Shown here in pieces: positions 57,041 through 64,000 of a stretch of 64,000 bases of DNA. A program made the translations under genes and the position numbers. Each line of letters opens with the position of its first letter. The stretch's first letter is position 1. Source of the DNA: Limihaloglobus sulfuriphilus. GTDB taxonomy: Bacteria; Planctomycetota; Phycisphaerae; Sedimentisphaerales; Sedimentisphaeraceae. The stretch is from positions 496,001-560,000 of the forward strand of contig NZ_CP019646.1 in assembly GCF_001999965.1 (NCBI RefSeq), written 5' to 3'. The notes beneath the pieces were generated by a model. That model saw only the letters and a program-made list of their open reading frames with translations. It made no database searches and was not told the origin of the DNA.

Positions 57041-57079
57041 AATGCCGGCGAAGGGACTTGAGCCCCCAACCTCTGGTTT
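57041..57079 (-). repeat. Partial tRNA-Thr 3' end, probable distal attachment site
   Basis: Matches the last 39 bases (anticodon stem 3' strand, T arm, acceptor 3' strand) of the tRNA-Thr at 58118-58190 with four mismatches, in the same orientation. The upstream half of a tRNA is missing. Together with 58116-58154 it brackets the hicAB island, as expected for an element inserted in the tRNA 3' end. Confidence 0.6.
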
Positions 57080-57248
57080 TGAATCTTTACCACACCCCCG
57101 GGCCCTTTTTGTTTTTACTATAATACTTAGCCCCCTGCCGGGATAAAGTGTTTTTCTGTATGCACATACATAGCAGCAAACGTGAGAAGAGTTCAGGGGT
57201 AACCTGAAAATTTCTTGACATGACAACTAATAATGGTACTATATTCTT

Positions 57249-57500
57249 GTGTCAAGTGTTGAAACAGTTTTAAAAAAGATGCGTAGTAATCCTGCTAACG
57301 TCCGCTTTTCTGAGTTGTGTAAGGTTTGTGAGCGATATTTTGGCAATCCACGACAATCGGGAAGCAGCCACAGGGTTTATAAAATGCCGTGGCAGGGCGA
57401 TCCGCGTGTAAATATCCAAAACGACAAGGGCAAGGCAAAGGCGTATCAGGTAAGACAGGTATTAAAAGCAATTGAAAGGTTAAACGATGAAAGCCGATAA
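57249..57500 (+). CDS. hicA: HicA-like toxin (mRNA interferase)
   Basis: An 83-residue protein of the HicA double-stranded RNA-binding-like fold: RFSELCKVCERYFGNPRQSGSSHRVYKMP contains the catalytic His in the G-S-S-H context, and NIQNDKGKAKAYQVRQVLKAIE is the conserved C-terminal half. Start GTG at 57249; upstream ribosome-binding sequence is weak. It overlaps the antitoxin gene by 14 bp, toxin first, as is typical. It would cleave mRNA when unopposed. It lies in a small island at a tRNA-Thr gene. Confidence 0.88.
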   Translation: MSSVETVLKKMRSNPANVRFSELCKVCERYFGNPRQSGSSHRVYKMPWQGDPRVNIQNDKGKAKAYQVRQVLKAIERLNDESR

Positions 57501-57816
57501 ATATACATACAAAGTCACATGGGTACAGGAAGACGGTGAGTACGCGGGGCTGTGTGTAGAGTTTCCAAGCCTCAGTTGGCTGGCAAAGACACCGGAAGCG
57601 GCACTGCGTGGTGTCCGTAAGGTTGTGAGCGGGGCTGTTGCAGATATGCGGGCTAACGGTGAAGACATACCAGAACCATTGGCAACCCACAAGTTTAGCG
57701 GTAAGTTTCAGGTGCGTATCCCGCCTGATGTTCATCGCAACTTAGTCATAGAAGCCGCAGAGGAACATATCAGCTTAAACCGTCTTGTTAGTGCGAAATT
57801 AACAAAGCAGGGTTAA
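57487..57816 (+). CDS. hicB: HicB-like antitoxin
   Basis: A 109-residue protein. TYKVTWVQEDGEYAGLCVEFPSLSWLAKTPEAALRGV is the HicB partial RNase H fold that blocks HicA. The C-terminal KFQVRIPPDVHRNLVIEAAEEHISLNRLVSAKL is a ribbon-helix-helix DNA-binding motif, which would repress the operon. It overlaps hicA by 14 bp on the same strand. Confidence 0.92.
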   Translation: MKADKYTYKVTWVQEDGEYAGLCVEFPSLSWLAKTPEAALRGVRKVVSGAVADMRANGEDIPEPLATHKFSGKFQVRIPPDVHRNLVIEAAEEHISLNRLVSAKLTKQG

Positions 57817-57922
57817 TAACAATCGCCGCCCTCAGTCGAGAGTGTAAAGGGTCTGTTCATTTAACTGTGTAAAAGGTCTTTTATCCCTGATATGAACGCG
57901 TCAAATAACAGCCAAAAAATGA

Positions 57923-58075
57923 CCGGTACAGATGATAAAATTACCGCTGAAAAAACTTGCACCCCAGCTTGCACCTTTTCCAGAAAATCAGGGGATTTTT
58001 ACGCCATATCACGGCATAATACAAGAGGCAAAACAGGCGTTTCAATGCAAAGCCAAAACCCGCTTAATGCACTAA
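57923..58075 (+). pseudogene. Possible remnant of a tyrosine integrase C-terminus
   Basis: An open stretch of ~50 codons after a TGA encodes KKLAPQLAPFPENQGIF...QAKTRLMH-like sequence before its stop. The L-A-P-x-L-A-P tail resembles C-terminal tails of phage-type integrases whose genes abut tRNA attachment sites. No catalytic residues remain, so the call rests on a short tail and on position beside the tRNA-Thr duplication. Confidence 0.3.
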
Positions 58076-58080
58076 AAAAC

Positions 58081-58104
58081 CCCGTTTTCGATAGTGAAAA
58101 CGAG
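58081..58104 (-). terminator. Terminator of tRNA-Thr (TGT)
   Basis: A hairpin CGTTTTC / GAAAACG (58083-58089 and 58096-58102), followed on the minus strand by GGGGTTTTTT, about 15 bases beyond the tRNA 3' end. Confidence 0.7.
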
Positions 58105-58117
58105 GCTTCAGGTGTAA

Positions 58118-58190
58118 TGCCGGCGAAGAGACTTGAACTCCCAACCCCTGGTTTACAAAACCAGTGCTCTACCAATTGAGCTACACCGGC
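58118..58190 (-). tRNA. tRNA-Thr (anticodon TGT)
   Basis: A 73-base cloverleaf on the minus strand: acceptor GCCGGTG / CGCCGGC with discriminator A, D arm GCTCAATTGGTAGAGC, anticodon stem CTGGT/ACCAG around loop TTTGTAA (anticodon TGT, reading ACA and others), T arm GGGAGTTCAAGTCTC. CCA is not encoded. Its 3' end is the insertion target of the hicAB island. Confidence 0.95.
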
Positions 58191-58268
58191 TGACTAAGAA
58201 TCAGAGCGGCAATTATATTTTTAGAGAATACTTTATCAAGTGAAAAAATATTTTTTTGGAGTCTTGGG

Positions 58269-58667
58269 CTACTTTTCTAACGGCTTGATCCGGAACTTTT
58301 TCTCAAAAACATCTTCAAAGTCGAACACATCAACAAAGTCCTGTATGGTGTCGCCAGGCTGAGAGCTCATAAGTTTATTGTCTATCATTAGATAGACAAT
58401 CTCGCCAAAGTCAAGCGTTTCTTCTACTCCCCAGCGTTTTAGCACAATACGGGTCATGTATCCCCAGCGGTCCAATGCAAGTTCAGCTATCGAACTTGAG
58501 AGCTCTTTACCGGAAATATGACGGTCAGCCGGATATTTTACATTTTTTCTGAGTTTTGTTACGGCATGTTCAAGGCCGTCGCAAACTAAAAAGAATGCAT
58601 CAGGGTGATACCTGCTGTCAGTTTTTGCCAGCTTTCTTATTTCTGTTCTTTTGTCTTTGCCGTTCAT
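58269..58667 (-). CDS. Minf_1886-family conserved protein
   Basis: A 132-residue protein matching the small family conserved in Planctomycetes and Verrucomicrobia: DSRYHPDAFFLVCDGLEHAV, RHISGKELSSSIAELALDRWGYM, VLKRWGVEETLDFGEIVYLMI and a C-terminal FVDVFDFEDVFEKKF block. Function is unknown. Cytosolic by sequence. It starts 13 bases after the metG stop on the same strand, so it is likely the last gene of the holB/PSP1/metG unit. Confidence 0.85.
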   Translation of the reverse strand: MNGKDKRTEIRKLAKTDSRYHPDAFFLVCDGLEHAVTKLRKNVKYPADRHISGKELSSSIAELALDRWGYMTRIVLKRWGVEETLDFGEIVYLMIDNKLMSSQPGDTIQDFVDVFDFEDVFEKKFRIKPLEK

Positions 58668-58680
58668 TTTTGCTTGCTTT

Positions 58681-60672
58681 TTAATGGACTCTTTGCCCCG
58701 GCACAGCTCCCTTATCGGGGCTTAGCATGAAGACATTCTCTCCGCCCGGCCCGGATGCAAGTATCATACCCTCTGAAACGCCAAATCGCATTTTCCGCGG
58801 CTTGAGGTTCGCCACACAGACTACAAGCCTGCCAACGATATCTTCCGGCTTGTACGCCTTTGATATGCCGGCGAAAACGTTTTTCTCTATTCCGCCTATA
58901 TCAAGGGTTATCTGGAGCAGTTTGTCCGCTCCCTCAACGTGTTTGGCGTCTGCGATTCGCGCAACACGCAAATCAACCTTCATGAATTCATCAATTGTGC
59001 ACTCATCGGCAATAGGTTCATCAAGGGTTATTTCTTTTTCGGGTAAATTTTCAGACTTTGATTCTTCTGTCATAGCTTCAATGTTTTCCATGTCAATTCT
59101 CTTTGTAAGGTGTTTAAAATCATTGATTTCGTGATCGGAGAGTATGTTTTCAAGATTGCTGAAACTGAGAGGTTCGATATTGAGAAACTCTTCAACTTTC
59201 GCAGCGAAACCCGGTATTACCGGTTTTAGATAGCCGGCAATTATCCTGACGGCATTAAGTACTGTGCTGAGCGTCCTGCGGGTTGTTTCCGTATCGGTCT
59301 TGACCGTAACCCAGGGCTGAAGGTCGTCAATGTATTTGTTTACATCATCTGCGAGCCTGTTAATCAGCCTGACCGCGGCACTAAATCGGCGGTTTTCGTA
59401 TTCCAGGGCTATCTGGTCTTTCATATTTAGAAGGGCGGCTATCAGCTCGCTGCCGCGTTCGTCAGACTTGCCGATAATTCCGCCGAGTTTCTTTTTCAGC
59501 ATTGGAGCACTTCGGCTTGCCAGGTTGGCTAATTTTCCAACCAGCTCTGAATTTACACGGTTGGCGAAATCCTGATAATTCAAATCAATATCGTCAAGAC
59601 CGTCAGAGAGCTTCGCCGCGTAATAATAGCGAAGATGTTCGGGGTTGAGATGCTTGAGGTAAGTTGACGCCTTTATGAAGGTGCCCTTGCTTTTGCTCAT
59701 TTTCTGGCCGTTTACTGTTAAGAATCCGTGCACACAGAGTTTTTGGGGAAGTTTAAACCCAGAACTCATCAGCATTGCCGGCCAGAACAATCCATGAAAA
59801 GTGATAATATCTTTGCCGATAAAATGGTATATTTCTGAATTATTCCATTCTTCTCTAAAATTTTTGCACCGGCCGTCAAAAAAGTTTTTTATAGAGGCCA
59901 GATATCCAATTGGGGCATCCATCCAGACATAAAAGTACTTATTGTCTTCGCCGGGGATCTTGAACCCAAAATAGGGCCCGTCCCGGGAGATGTCCCAGTT
60001 GCGGAGGCCCTCCGCCATCCACTCCTGCAGTTTCGAGGCGACCGGCTTGCTGGCATATTCGTTAAGATGCTTTTGCAGTCTGTCCTGGTATTTATTCAGT
60101 GTGCAGAAGTAATGGAGGCTTTTCTTTCTTGTCGGAGTCTCTCCGCAGACCGAGCAATGAGGATCTTTAAGTTCGGTGCTTGAATACGCAGCGCCGCAGT
60201 TGTCGCATGAATCGCCATACTGATTATCAGCTCCGCATTTTGGACAGACCCCGCGTATAAACCTGTCAGGAAGAAACATACTGCATTTTTCACAGTATGC
60301 CTGCTCAATAGTTTTAGTGGCTATTGCGCCGTCCTCTTTCATGTGATTATAGATTTCGACGCTTAACTCGTGGTTCTCCTGCGAGTGGGTGGTGTAGTAA
60401 TTGTCAAACTCAATCTCAAATGCCGCAAAGTCCTTTTTATGTTCGTCCTGAACCTTTGCGATCATATCTTCAGGGGTTATGCCCTGTTTGGCAGCACTGA
60501 TCATAACAGGAGTTCCGTGCGTATCATCTGCACAGAAATAAAAGCATTCATTTCCCATCATTTTCTGGAACCGCACCCAGATGTCAGTTTGAATGTATTC
60601 TACCATATGACCAATGTGTATAGGGCCGTTAGCATATGGCAAAGCTGATGTTACGAGTATTTTGCGTGTCAT
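58681..60672 (-). CDS. metG: Methionyl-tRNA synthetase
   Basis: A 663-residue class I synthetase that charges tRNA-Met. PYANGPIHIGH has the HIGH motif at 19-22; the Cys-rich insertion (CEKC...CPKC...CDNC...CSVC) forms two zinc knuckles; KMSKSKGT is the KMSKS loop. An anticodon-binding helical domain follows, and residues ~555-663 (DEFMKVDLRVARI...) form a C-terminal EMAP-II/Trbp111-like tRNA-binding domain used for dimerisation. It overlaps the upstream PSP1 gene by four bases (ATGA). Confidence 0.97.
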   Translation of the reverse strand: MTRKILVTSALPYANGPIHIGHMVEYIQTDIWVRFQKMMGNECFYFCADDTHGTPVMISAAKQGITPEDMIAKVQDEHKKDFAAFEIEFDNYYTTHSQENHELSVEIYNHMKEDGAIATKTIEQAYCEKCSMFLPDRFIRGVCPKCGADNQYGDSCDNCGAAYSSTELKDPHCSVCGETPTRKKSLHYFCTLNKYQDRLQKHLNEYASKPVASKLQEWMAEGLRNWDISRDGPYFGFKIPGEDNKYFYVWMDAPIGYLASIKNFFDGRCKNFREEWNNSEIYHFIGKDIITFHGLFWPAMLMSSGFKLPQKLCVHGFLTVNGQKMSKSKGTFIKASTYLKHLNPEHLRYYYAAKLSDGLDDIDLNYQDFANRVNSELVGKLANLASRSAPMLKKKLGGIIGKSDERGSELIAALLNMKDQIALEYENRRFSAAVRLINRLADDVNKYIDDLQPWVTVKTDTETTRRTLSTVLNAVRIIAGYLKPVIPGFAAKVEEFLNIEPLSFSNLENILSDHEINDFKHLTKRIDMENIEAMTEESKSENLPEKEITLDEPIADECTIDEFMKVDLRVARIADAKHVEGADKLLQITLDIGGIEKNVFAGISKAYKPEDIVGRLVVCVANLKPRKMRFGVSEGMILASGPGGENVFMLSPDKGAVPGQRVH

Positions 60673-61805
60673 TTTTCTGCCTCTGGCTGTTCTTGCTGTT
60701 TTTTATCTATGGTCGTTTTGTCTTCGTTTTGCTTTTCCTGGTCACTTCGCGGCGGTTCTGGCTGCTCATCTGACCTTTCGTTTGGAACATCCTTGTTCTC
60801 GTTGCCGTTAGAGGCTCTCTTGCCCTTTCCTGAAGCCGAGCCTTTTGGTTCGGGGCTGTTGTTTTCAGAACGGTTGTTGCTGTTTCTGTCTTTTTGCCGA
60901 TAATTTTTCTGATCATCTCTGTCTGATTTCGGCAGTACTTCAATGTCTTCAACATTGAAAGCATTGACAGTGCCGTCTTCATGTCTGACCACAACAAGCT
61001 GAGTAATTATCTGAACGTCTGTTACCTGTCCTATCCCCAACGGAGTTTGTACGCGGGATGAACGATTTGGCAGCCGTCTCTTGAGTTGGGTGTATGTTTC
61101 GTCTTCGTACCTTAGACAGCACCGCAAGCGGCCGCAGTGACCTGAAATTTTTGACGGATCAAGAGTGGCCTTCTGCACCTTTGCCATTCGCATATTTACC
61201 GGCTTGAGGATTTTGAGAAACTGTCTGCAGCAGCAGGGCTGTCCGCAAGTCTCAATGTCGCTTATAAGCCTTGCTTCGTCGCGGGCGCCGATCTGTCTCA
61301 TTTCAATGCGTGTCTGGAATTCCCTTGCAAGCTGTTTTACAAGCTCTCGAAAATCAACGCGGCCGTCACTGAGGAAGTAGAAAATGACCCGCTCACCGCC
61401 GAAAATATGTTCACAGTCAACCACTTTCATTTGGAGGCCAAGTTCCCTGGCAAACTCCTGGCAGCGTTTCATTTCGTTTTTTGCGTTGTTATTTATGTGT
61501 TTTTCTTCAGAAAGATCCTGTTCGTTAGCTATCCGAACAAATTTACCGCCGCGTCCTAAAGGATATTCTCCCTGCTGGGTTTCATAATAATCTTCAAGAC
61601 TGCCGCAATTTAGACAGAAATTGCCTTTTTTGCTGTTGCAGGCGCCAATGAGAGTGCCCAGTTCCAGACCCCGTTCAGTTTTTATAACTACGCGGGTCGG
61701 CCTTGCAGGCAGCTCGGTAAGGTTATGTTCAAACAGACCGATGTAGCCTATGTTTCCGTATCTGACCAACATTCGGTTCTGTTTTGATTTATCGTTCTTT
61801 GCCAT
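60669..61805 (-). CDS. PSP1 domain-containing protein (RicT-like)
   Basis: A 378-residue protein, start at 61805 (MAKNDK) with AAGG seven bases upstream; a longer frame to 61841 lacks such a site. Residues ~15-270 hold the PSP1 domain with conserved Cys blocks (CGQPCCCRQFL, SGHCGRLRCCLRYE), which in RicT-type proteins bind an iron-sulfur cluster in an RNase Y accessory complex. The last ~100 residues are a disordered, Lys/Glu/Asn/Arg-rich tail. It lies between holB and metG, a common arrangement in bacteria. It overlaps metG by 4 bp. Confidence 0.9.
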   Translation of the reverse strand: MAKNDKSKQNRMLVRYGNIGYIGLFEHNLTELPARPTRVVIKTERGLELGTLIGACNSKKGNFCLNCGSLEDYYETQQGEYPLGRGGKFVRIANEQDLSEEKHINNNAKNEMKRCQEFARELGLQMKVVDCEHIFGGERVIFYFLSDGRVDFRELVKQLAREFQTRIEMRQIGARDEARLISDIETCGQPCCCRQFLKILKPVNMRMAKVQKATLDPSKISGHCGRLRCCLRYEDETYTQLKRRLPNRSSRVQTPLGIGQVTDVQIITQLVVVRHEDGTVNAFNVEDIEVLPKSDRDDQKNYRQKDRNSNNRSENNSPEPKGSASGKGKRASNGNENKDVPNERSDEQPEPPRSDQEKQNEDKTTIDKKQQEQPEAEK

Positions 61806-61912
61806 TTTTTTACCTTGATTATATTGAAAGACAAGAGGCAAAAGCCGCTAACCTGCGCAGGGTTAGCTTCTTATGCCTCCCGAGTATATTTTACATTCTA
61901 AATTCCTGATTT

Positions 61913-63034
61913 TCAGCGGATTATATCAGAACTTACATAAGTTAGCAATAGTTCCTCGAAATTTAGTTTTTCATTCACTGAACGGTCAACCCATCTCAGG
62001 TTTTCGTTGCATTTTTCCACGAATCTTGCTGCCGCTACAGGGTTTATGGTTTCTGTGTAACTGTTCAGCAGGTCTGACTGATCTGTATTGACAATGAAAT
62101 CAACGCCTGATGAAAGTCTTAGCAGGTCTGAAAAAGCGGAGATGATTATGTTTATCATCATTCTTTGAGCTCTGCGGGAGAGATCCGACTTGCTTGTCTC
62201 GCTGTAAAGCTGAGCCAGCAAAGCGGATACGTTTTTTACCTGCTGAGAGATCCAGTCTGCAAACTCGAGGGTTTCGGGCAGTTTAAGCTCAAAAACCATT
62301 TTAATCAGATTCTGTTTCATTTTAAAGCAGTCGAACTCCTGGTTTTTGAGTTTTGCCGCTTCTAACGATTCGCCGAGACTGCCCTGTGTAAAGCCGGCCC
62401 AGTAAAGAGCTTCTTGTTCCCGGCATCCCTGATCAACCAATCGGGATACTATCAGCCGGCGGTCAACCATACCGAACCGCACCTGTTGACAGCGTGAGTG
62501 TATTGTAGGCAGCAGTCTGTCGGGCTTGGAACACAGAAGTATTATTGTGCAGAAGGTCGGCGGCTCCTCGAGAGTTTTCAGGAGTGCGTTCTGACTGAAA
62601 GCATTCATCTTTTCCGATTCACTCACGACAAAAACTGTATGTTCAGACTTAACAGGCTTCATGTTTACTTTGTCGATAAGATATTCCTGTACAACATCTT
62701 TTGGCATATCAACCGGTGAAGTTCTTGAGCTGTAGCTCTTTGATGAAAACTTCACTAACTCCTTGTAAATATGATTGAAGTCTGGATGGCCATTGCCCTC
62801 AAACAGCAGGCATGAATCACATTTTCCGCATGAATCAAGAAATGGCCGGCTGTTTACTTCTGTTCGAAGGGGGTTGCGGCATAAAATAGTTTTTGCTAAT
62901 TCTCTTGCCGTTAGATACTTACCTATGCCTTCCGGTCCAGAAAAAATGTACGCCTGCGCCAAACGGTTGCTTGCGAGCGAGCGTTGCAGCCGCGAAATTG
63001 CTTTGTCTTGACATTTTATGTCTATTAAACTCAT
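61913..63034 (-). CDS. holB: DNA polymerase III delta-prime subunit
   Basis: A 373-residue clamp-loader AAA+ protein. GPEGIGKYLTA (about 34-44) is the Walker A region, CGKCDSC the zinc module, and NAFSQNALLKTLEEPP plus HSRCQQVRF the sensor 1 and arginine-finger (SRC) motifs. It opens and loads the beta clamp on primed DNA. It stands first in the holB-PSP1-metG-Minf_1886 group; a TATAAT-like -10 box lies at 63046-63051, close to the start codon. Confidence 0.93.
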   Translation of the reverse strand: MSLIDIKCQDKAISRLQRSLASNRLAQAYIFSGPEGIGKYLTARELAKTILCRNPLRTEVNSRPFLDSCGKCDSCLLFEGNGHPDFNHIYKELVKFSSKSYSSRTSPVDMPKDVVQEYLIDKVNMKPVKSEHTVFVVSESEKMNAFSQNALLKTLEEPPTFCTIILLCSKPDRLLPTIHSRCQQVRFGMVDRRLIVSRLVDQGCREQEALYWAGFTQGSLGESLEAAKLKNQEFDCFKMKQNLIKMVFELKLPETLEFADWISQQVKNVSALLAQLYSETSKSDLSRRAQRMMINIIISAFSDLLRLSSGVDFIVNTDQSDLLNSYTETINPVAAARFVEKCNENLRWVDRSVNEKLNFEELLLTYVSSDIIR

Positions 63035-63376
63035 AGGAATATGCTATTATAAATCAAAGTTATACGTGAGATTTCTGTAATTTATCAAGTGAGCCGGTCA
63101 AAATCTCTATTTCTGAGTCTTTATAAATCACAGAATAACAATTAAACCGGCTAAAAATAATATACAATATTAAACCAAAGATGCCAGATAATCCCAGCTT
63201 TTTATTGTTGAAATTACGCGGGGTTCTGGGTTTCTATTTGTGTGCCCAAAGTAAAGCTATATGCCGATGCTTTATATAATTTGAATATCGTTACCTTCAA
63301 AGCAACGGGCAAGGGATGCGACGGGCTTTGAGAGCAGCATTCAGTTTGTAATGTAACTTGTTGTAAAGCAAGATAT
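63035..63376. other. 342-bp intergenic region upstream of holB
   Basis: AT-rich, no gene and no strong hairpin seen. Its left end should carry the holB promoter (TATAAT at 63046-63051 on the minus strand). Confidence 0.5.
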
Positions 63377-64000
63377 TTATTTACTGAAACATTTTTCGAT
63401 GTGCTCTTTGTCCGAGGGTTTGGTAATTAATGTCAGAACTATGAAAACCAACAGGGACAGCGGCAGAGCGACAAAGCATGGATCGACGTTCGGCCAGTTG
63501 TGGTGTCCCTCAAGGATTGAGGTTTTTCCGTCCGTAACTATCTGGACCAGACCGATGGCAACAGCTTCCTTTGATTTTACCAGCAGCAGCCAGAATATGG
63601 TAACCGCAACACCCGTTAACATTGAGCCTATCGCCGCAATTTTTGTTACACCCTTGAAGTAAAGCCCGCCAATCAATGCAGGCAGGAAAGATGAAAGGCA
63701 GACACCAAAAAATATGGCTGTAGCACGGGCAACAATGTAGCCTCCCCGGGTAATAAGACTAAGCCATATAGCGATTAACATGCCAACCAGGATACTTATT
63801 CGGGTTACATTAACTGCGGAAGCCTTCTTGTTAGTCAGCATCACAAACACATCGTGCCCGAAACTGCTGCCAAGAGTGTGGAACTGGCTCGATAAAGTGC
63901 TCATTCCCGCAGCAAGAAGCGTCAAAAGCAGTAGAGTGCCAAACCATTTTGGCAGTGCCGAGCCGATAAATTCAGGAATTATACTGTCTGTGTTAAGCAT
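63377..64000 (-). CDS. Sodium/solute symporter, C-terminal part (5' end outside window)
   Basis: The last 207 codons of an SSS-family transporter; the frame is open to the window edge, so the true start lies beyond it. TLLAAGMSTLSSQFHTLGSSFGHD is the conserved helix with the sodium-binding Ser/Thr region, followed by RISILVGMLIAIWLSLI and further membrane helices, ending in a short charged tail. It would import a solute with sodium. Distinct from the symporter at 3.5-5.4 kb; the cargo is unknown. Confidence 0.9.
   Translation of the reverse strand: MLNTDSIIPEFIGSALPKWFGTLLLLTLLAAGMSTLSSQFHTLGSSFGHDVFVMLTNKKASAVNVTRISILVGMLIAIWLSLITRGGYIVARATAIFFGVCLSSFLPALIGGLYFKGVTKIAAIGSMLTGVAVTIFWLLLVKSKEAVAIGLVQIVTDGKTSILEGHHNWPNVDPCFVALPLSLLVFIVLTLITKPSDKEHIEKCFSK

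Larger units (their letters stand above)
57817..58117. other. 301-bp region between hicB and tRNA-Thr
   Basis: No intact gene. It holds a possible integrase C-terminal remnant (57923-58075) and the tRNA-Thr terminator (58081-58104). Confidence 0.55.

Noticed and set aside
57892-58179. 95-codon frame ending in the tRNA-Thr gene
   Set aside because: It runs through the terminator and the tRNA gene itself; its C-terminal sequence is simply translated tRNA.
1-64000. CRISPR arrays
   Set aside because: No regularly spaced 25-40 bp repeats were seen on either strand.

Overview
The window looks like the chromosome of a polysaccharide-degrading planctomycete, most likely from the Phycisphaerae (Sedimentisphaerales-like, anaerobic or halophilic relatives). 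This is inferred from type IV prepilin-like secreted proteins with the N-terminus KAFTLIELLVVISIIALL, several formylglycine-type sulfatases, dockerin-like D-x-N/T-x-D-x-x-V-D tails on secreted proteins, a Minf_1886-family protein (a Planctomycetes/Verrucomicrobia family) and a Kdo transferase, which implies LPS. No 16S rRNA is present, so the placement is not proven.

Layout. (1) 1-11.9 kb: a polysaccharide locus with the end of a sulfatase, a secreted esterase-like hydrolase, a GH29 fucosidase overlapping a sodium/solute symporter, a prepilin-like protein, a 799-residue secreted repeat protein and two tandem, nearly identical sulfatases. (2) 12.2-15.2 kb: a corrinoid protein divergent from a hydantoinase/oxoprolinase-family protein. 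(3) 15.3-21.7 kb: tmRNA, a GNAT/RimK-type ATP-grasp fusion, a SET-domain protein, a PqiC-like/MlaD-like pair and argG. (4) 21.8-29.8 kb: an AT-rich, defence-like operon encoding a HEPN-SNF2 helicase and a very large sacsin-type HSP90-like ATPase, the latter split by what appears to be a one-base frameshift. (5) 30.3-34.8 kb: larE placed 3 nt behind a tRNA-Thr gene, then rtcB, waaA and a sirtuin. (6) 34.8-51 kb: an L-rhamnose catabolic operon (rhaB, a PHP-domain protein, a double-Rossmann dehydrogenase, a RhaD-SDR fusion, rhaA and a GH2 enzyme) with an AraC-type regulator, a divergent aldo-keto reductase/dehydrogenase pair and a GH106 rhamnosidase. (7) 51.5-57 kb: a secreted dockerin-tailed protein, a URO-D-family protein with a divergent AraC regulator, and an FAD oxidoreductase. 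(8) 57.0-58.2 kb: a roughly 1.1-kb hicAB island bounded by a duplicated tRNA-Thr 3' end. (9) 58.2-64 kb: a Minf_1886 protein, metG, a PSP1-domain protein, holB and the end of another symporter.

How it fits together: secreted or periplasmic sulfatases, fucosidase, GH2 enzyme and rhamnosidase would strip a sulfated fucose- or rhamnose-containing algal polysaccharide. Symporters would import the sugars, and the rha operon would take L-rhamnose to dihydroxyacetone phosphate and lactaldehyde. No bacterial microcompartment shell genes are visible. The strongest candidate for an under-described system is the HEPN-SNF2 plus sacsin-type ATPase operon. Other unusual points are the larE mRNA starting 3 nt after a tRNA, the miniature tRNA-borne hicAB island and the dehydrogenase with a duplicated nucleotide-binding half.
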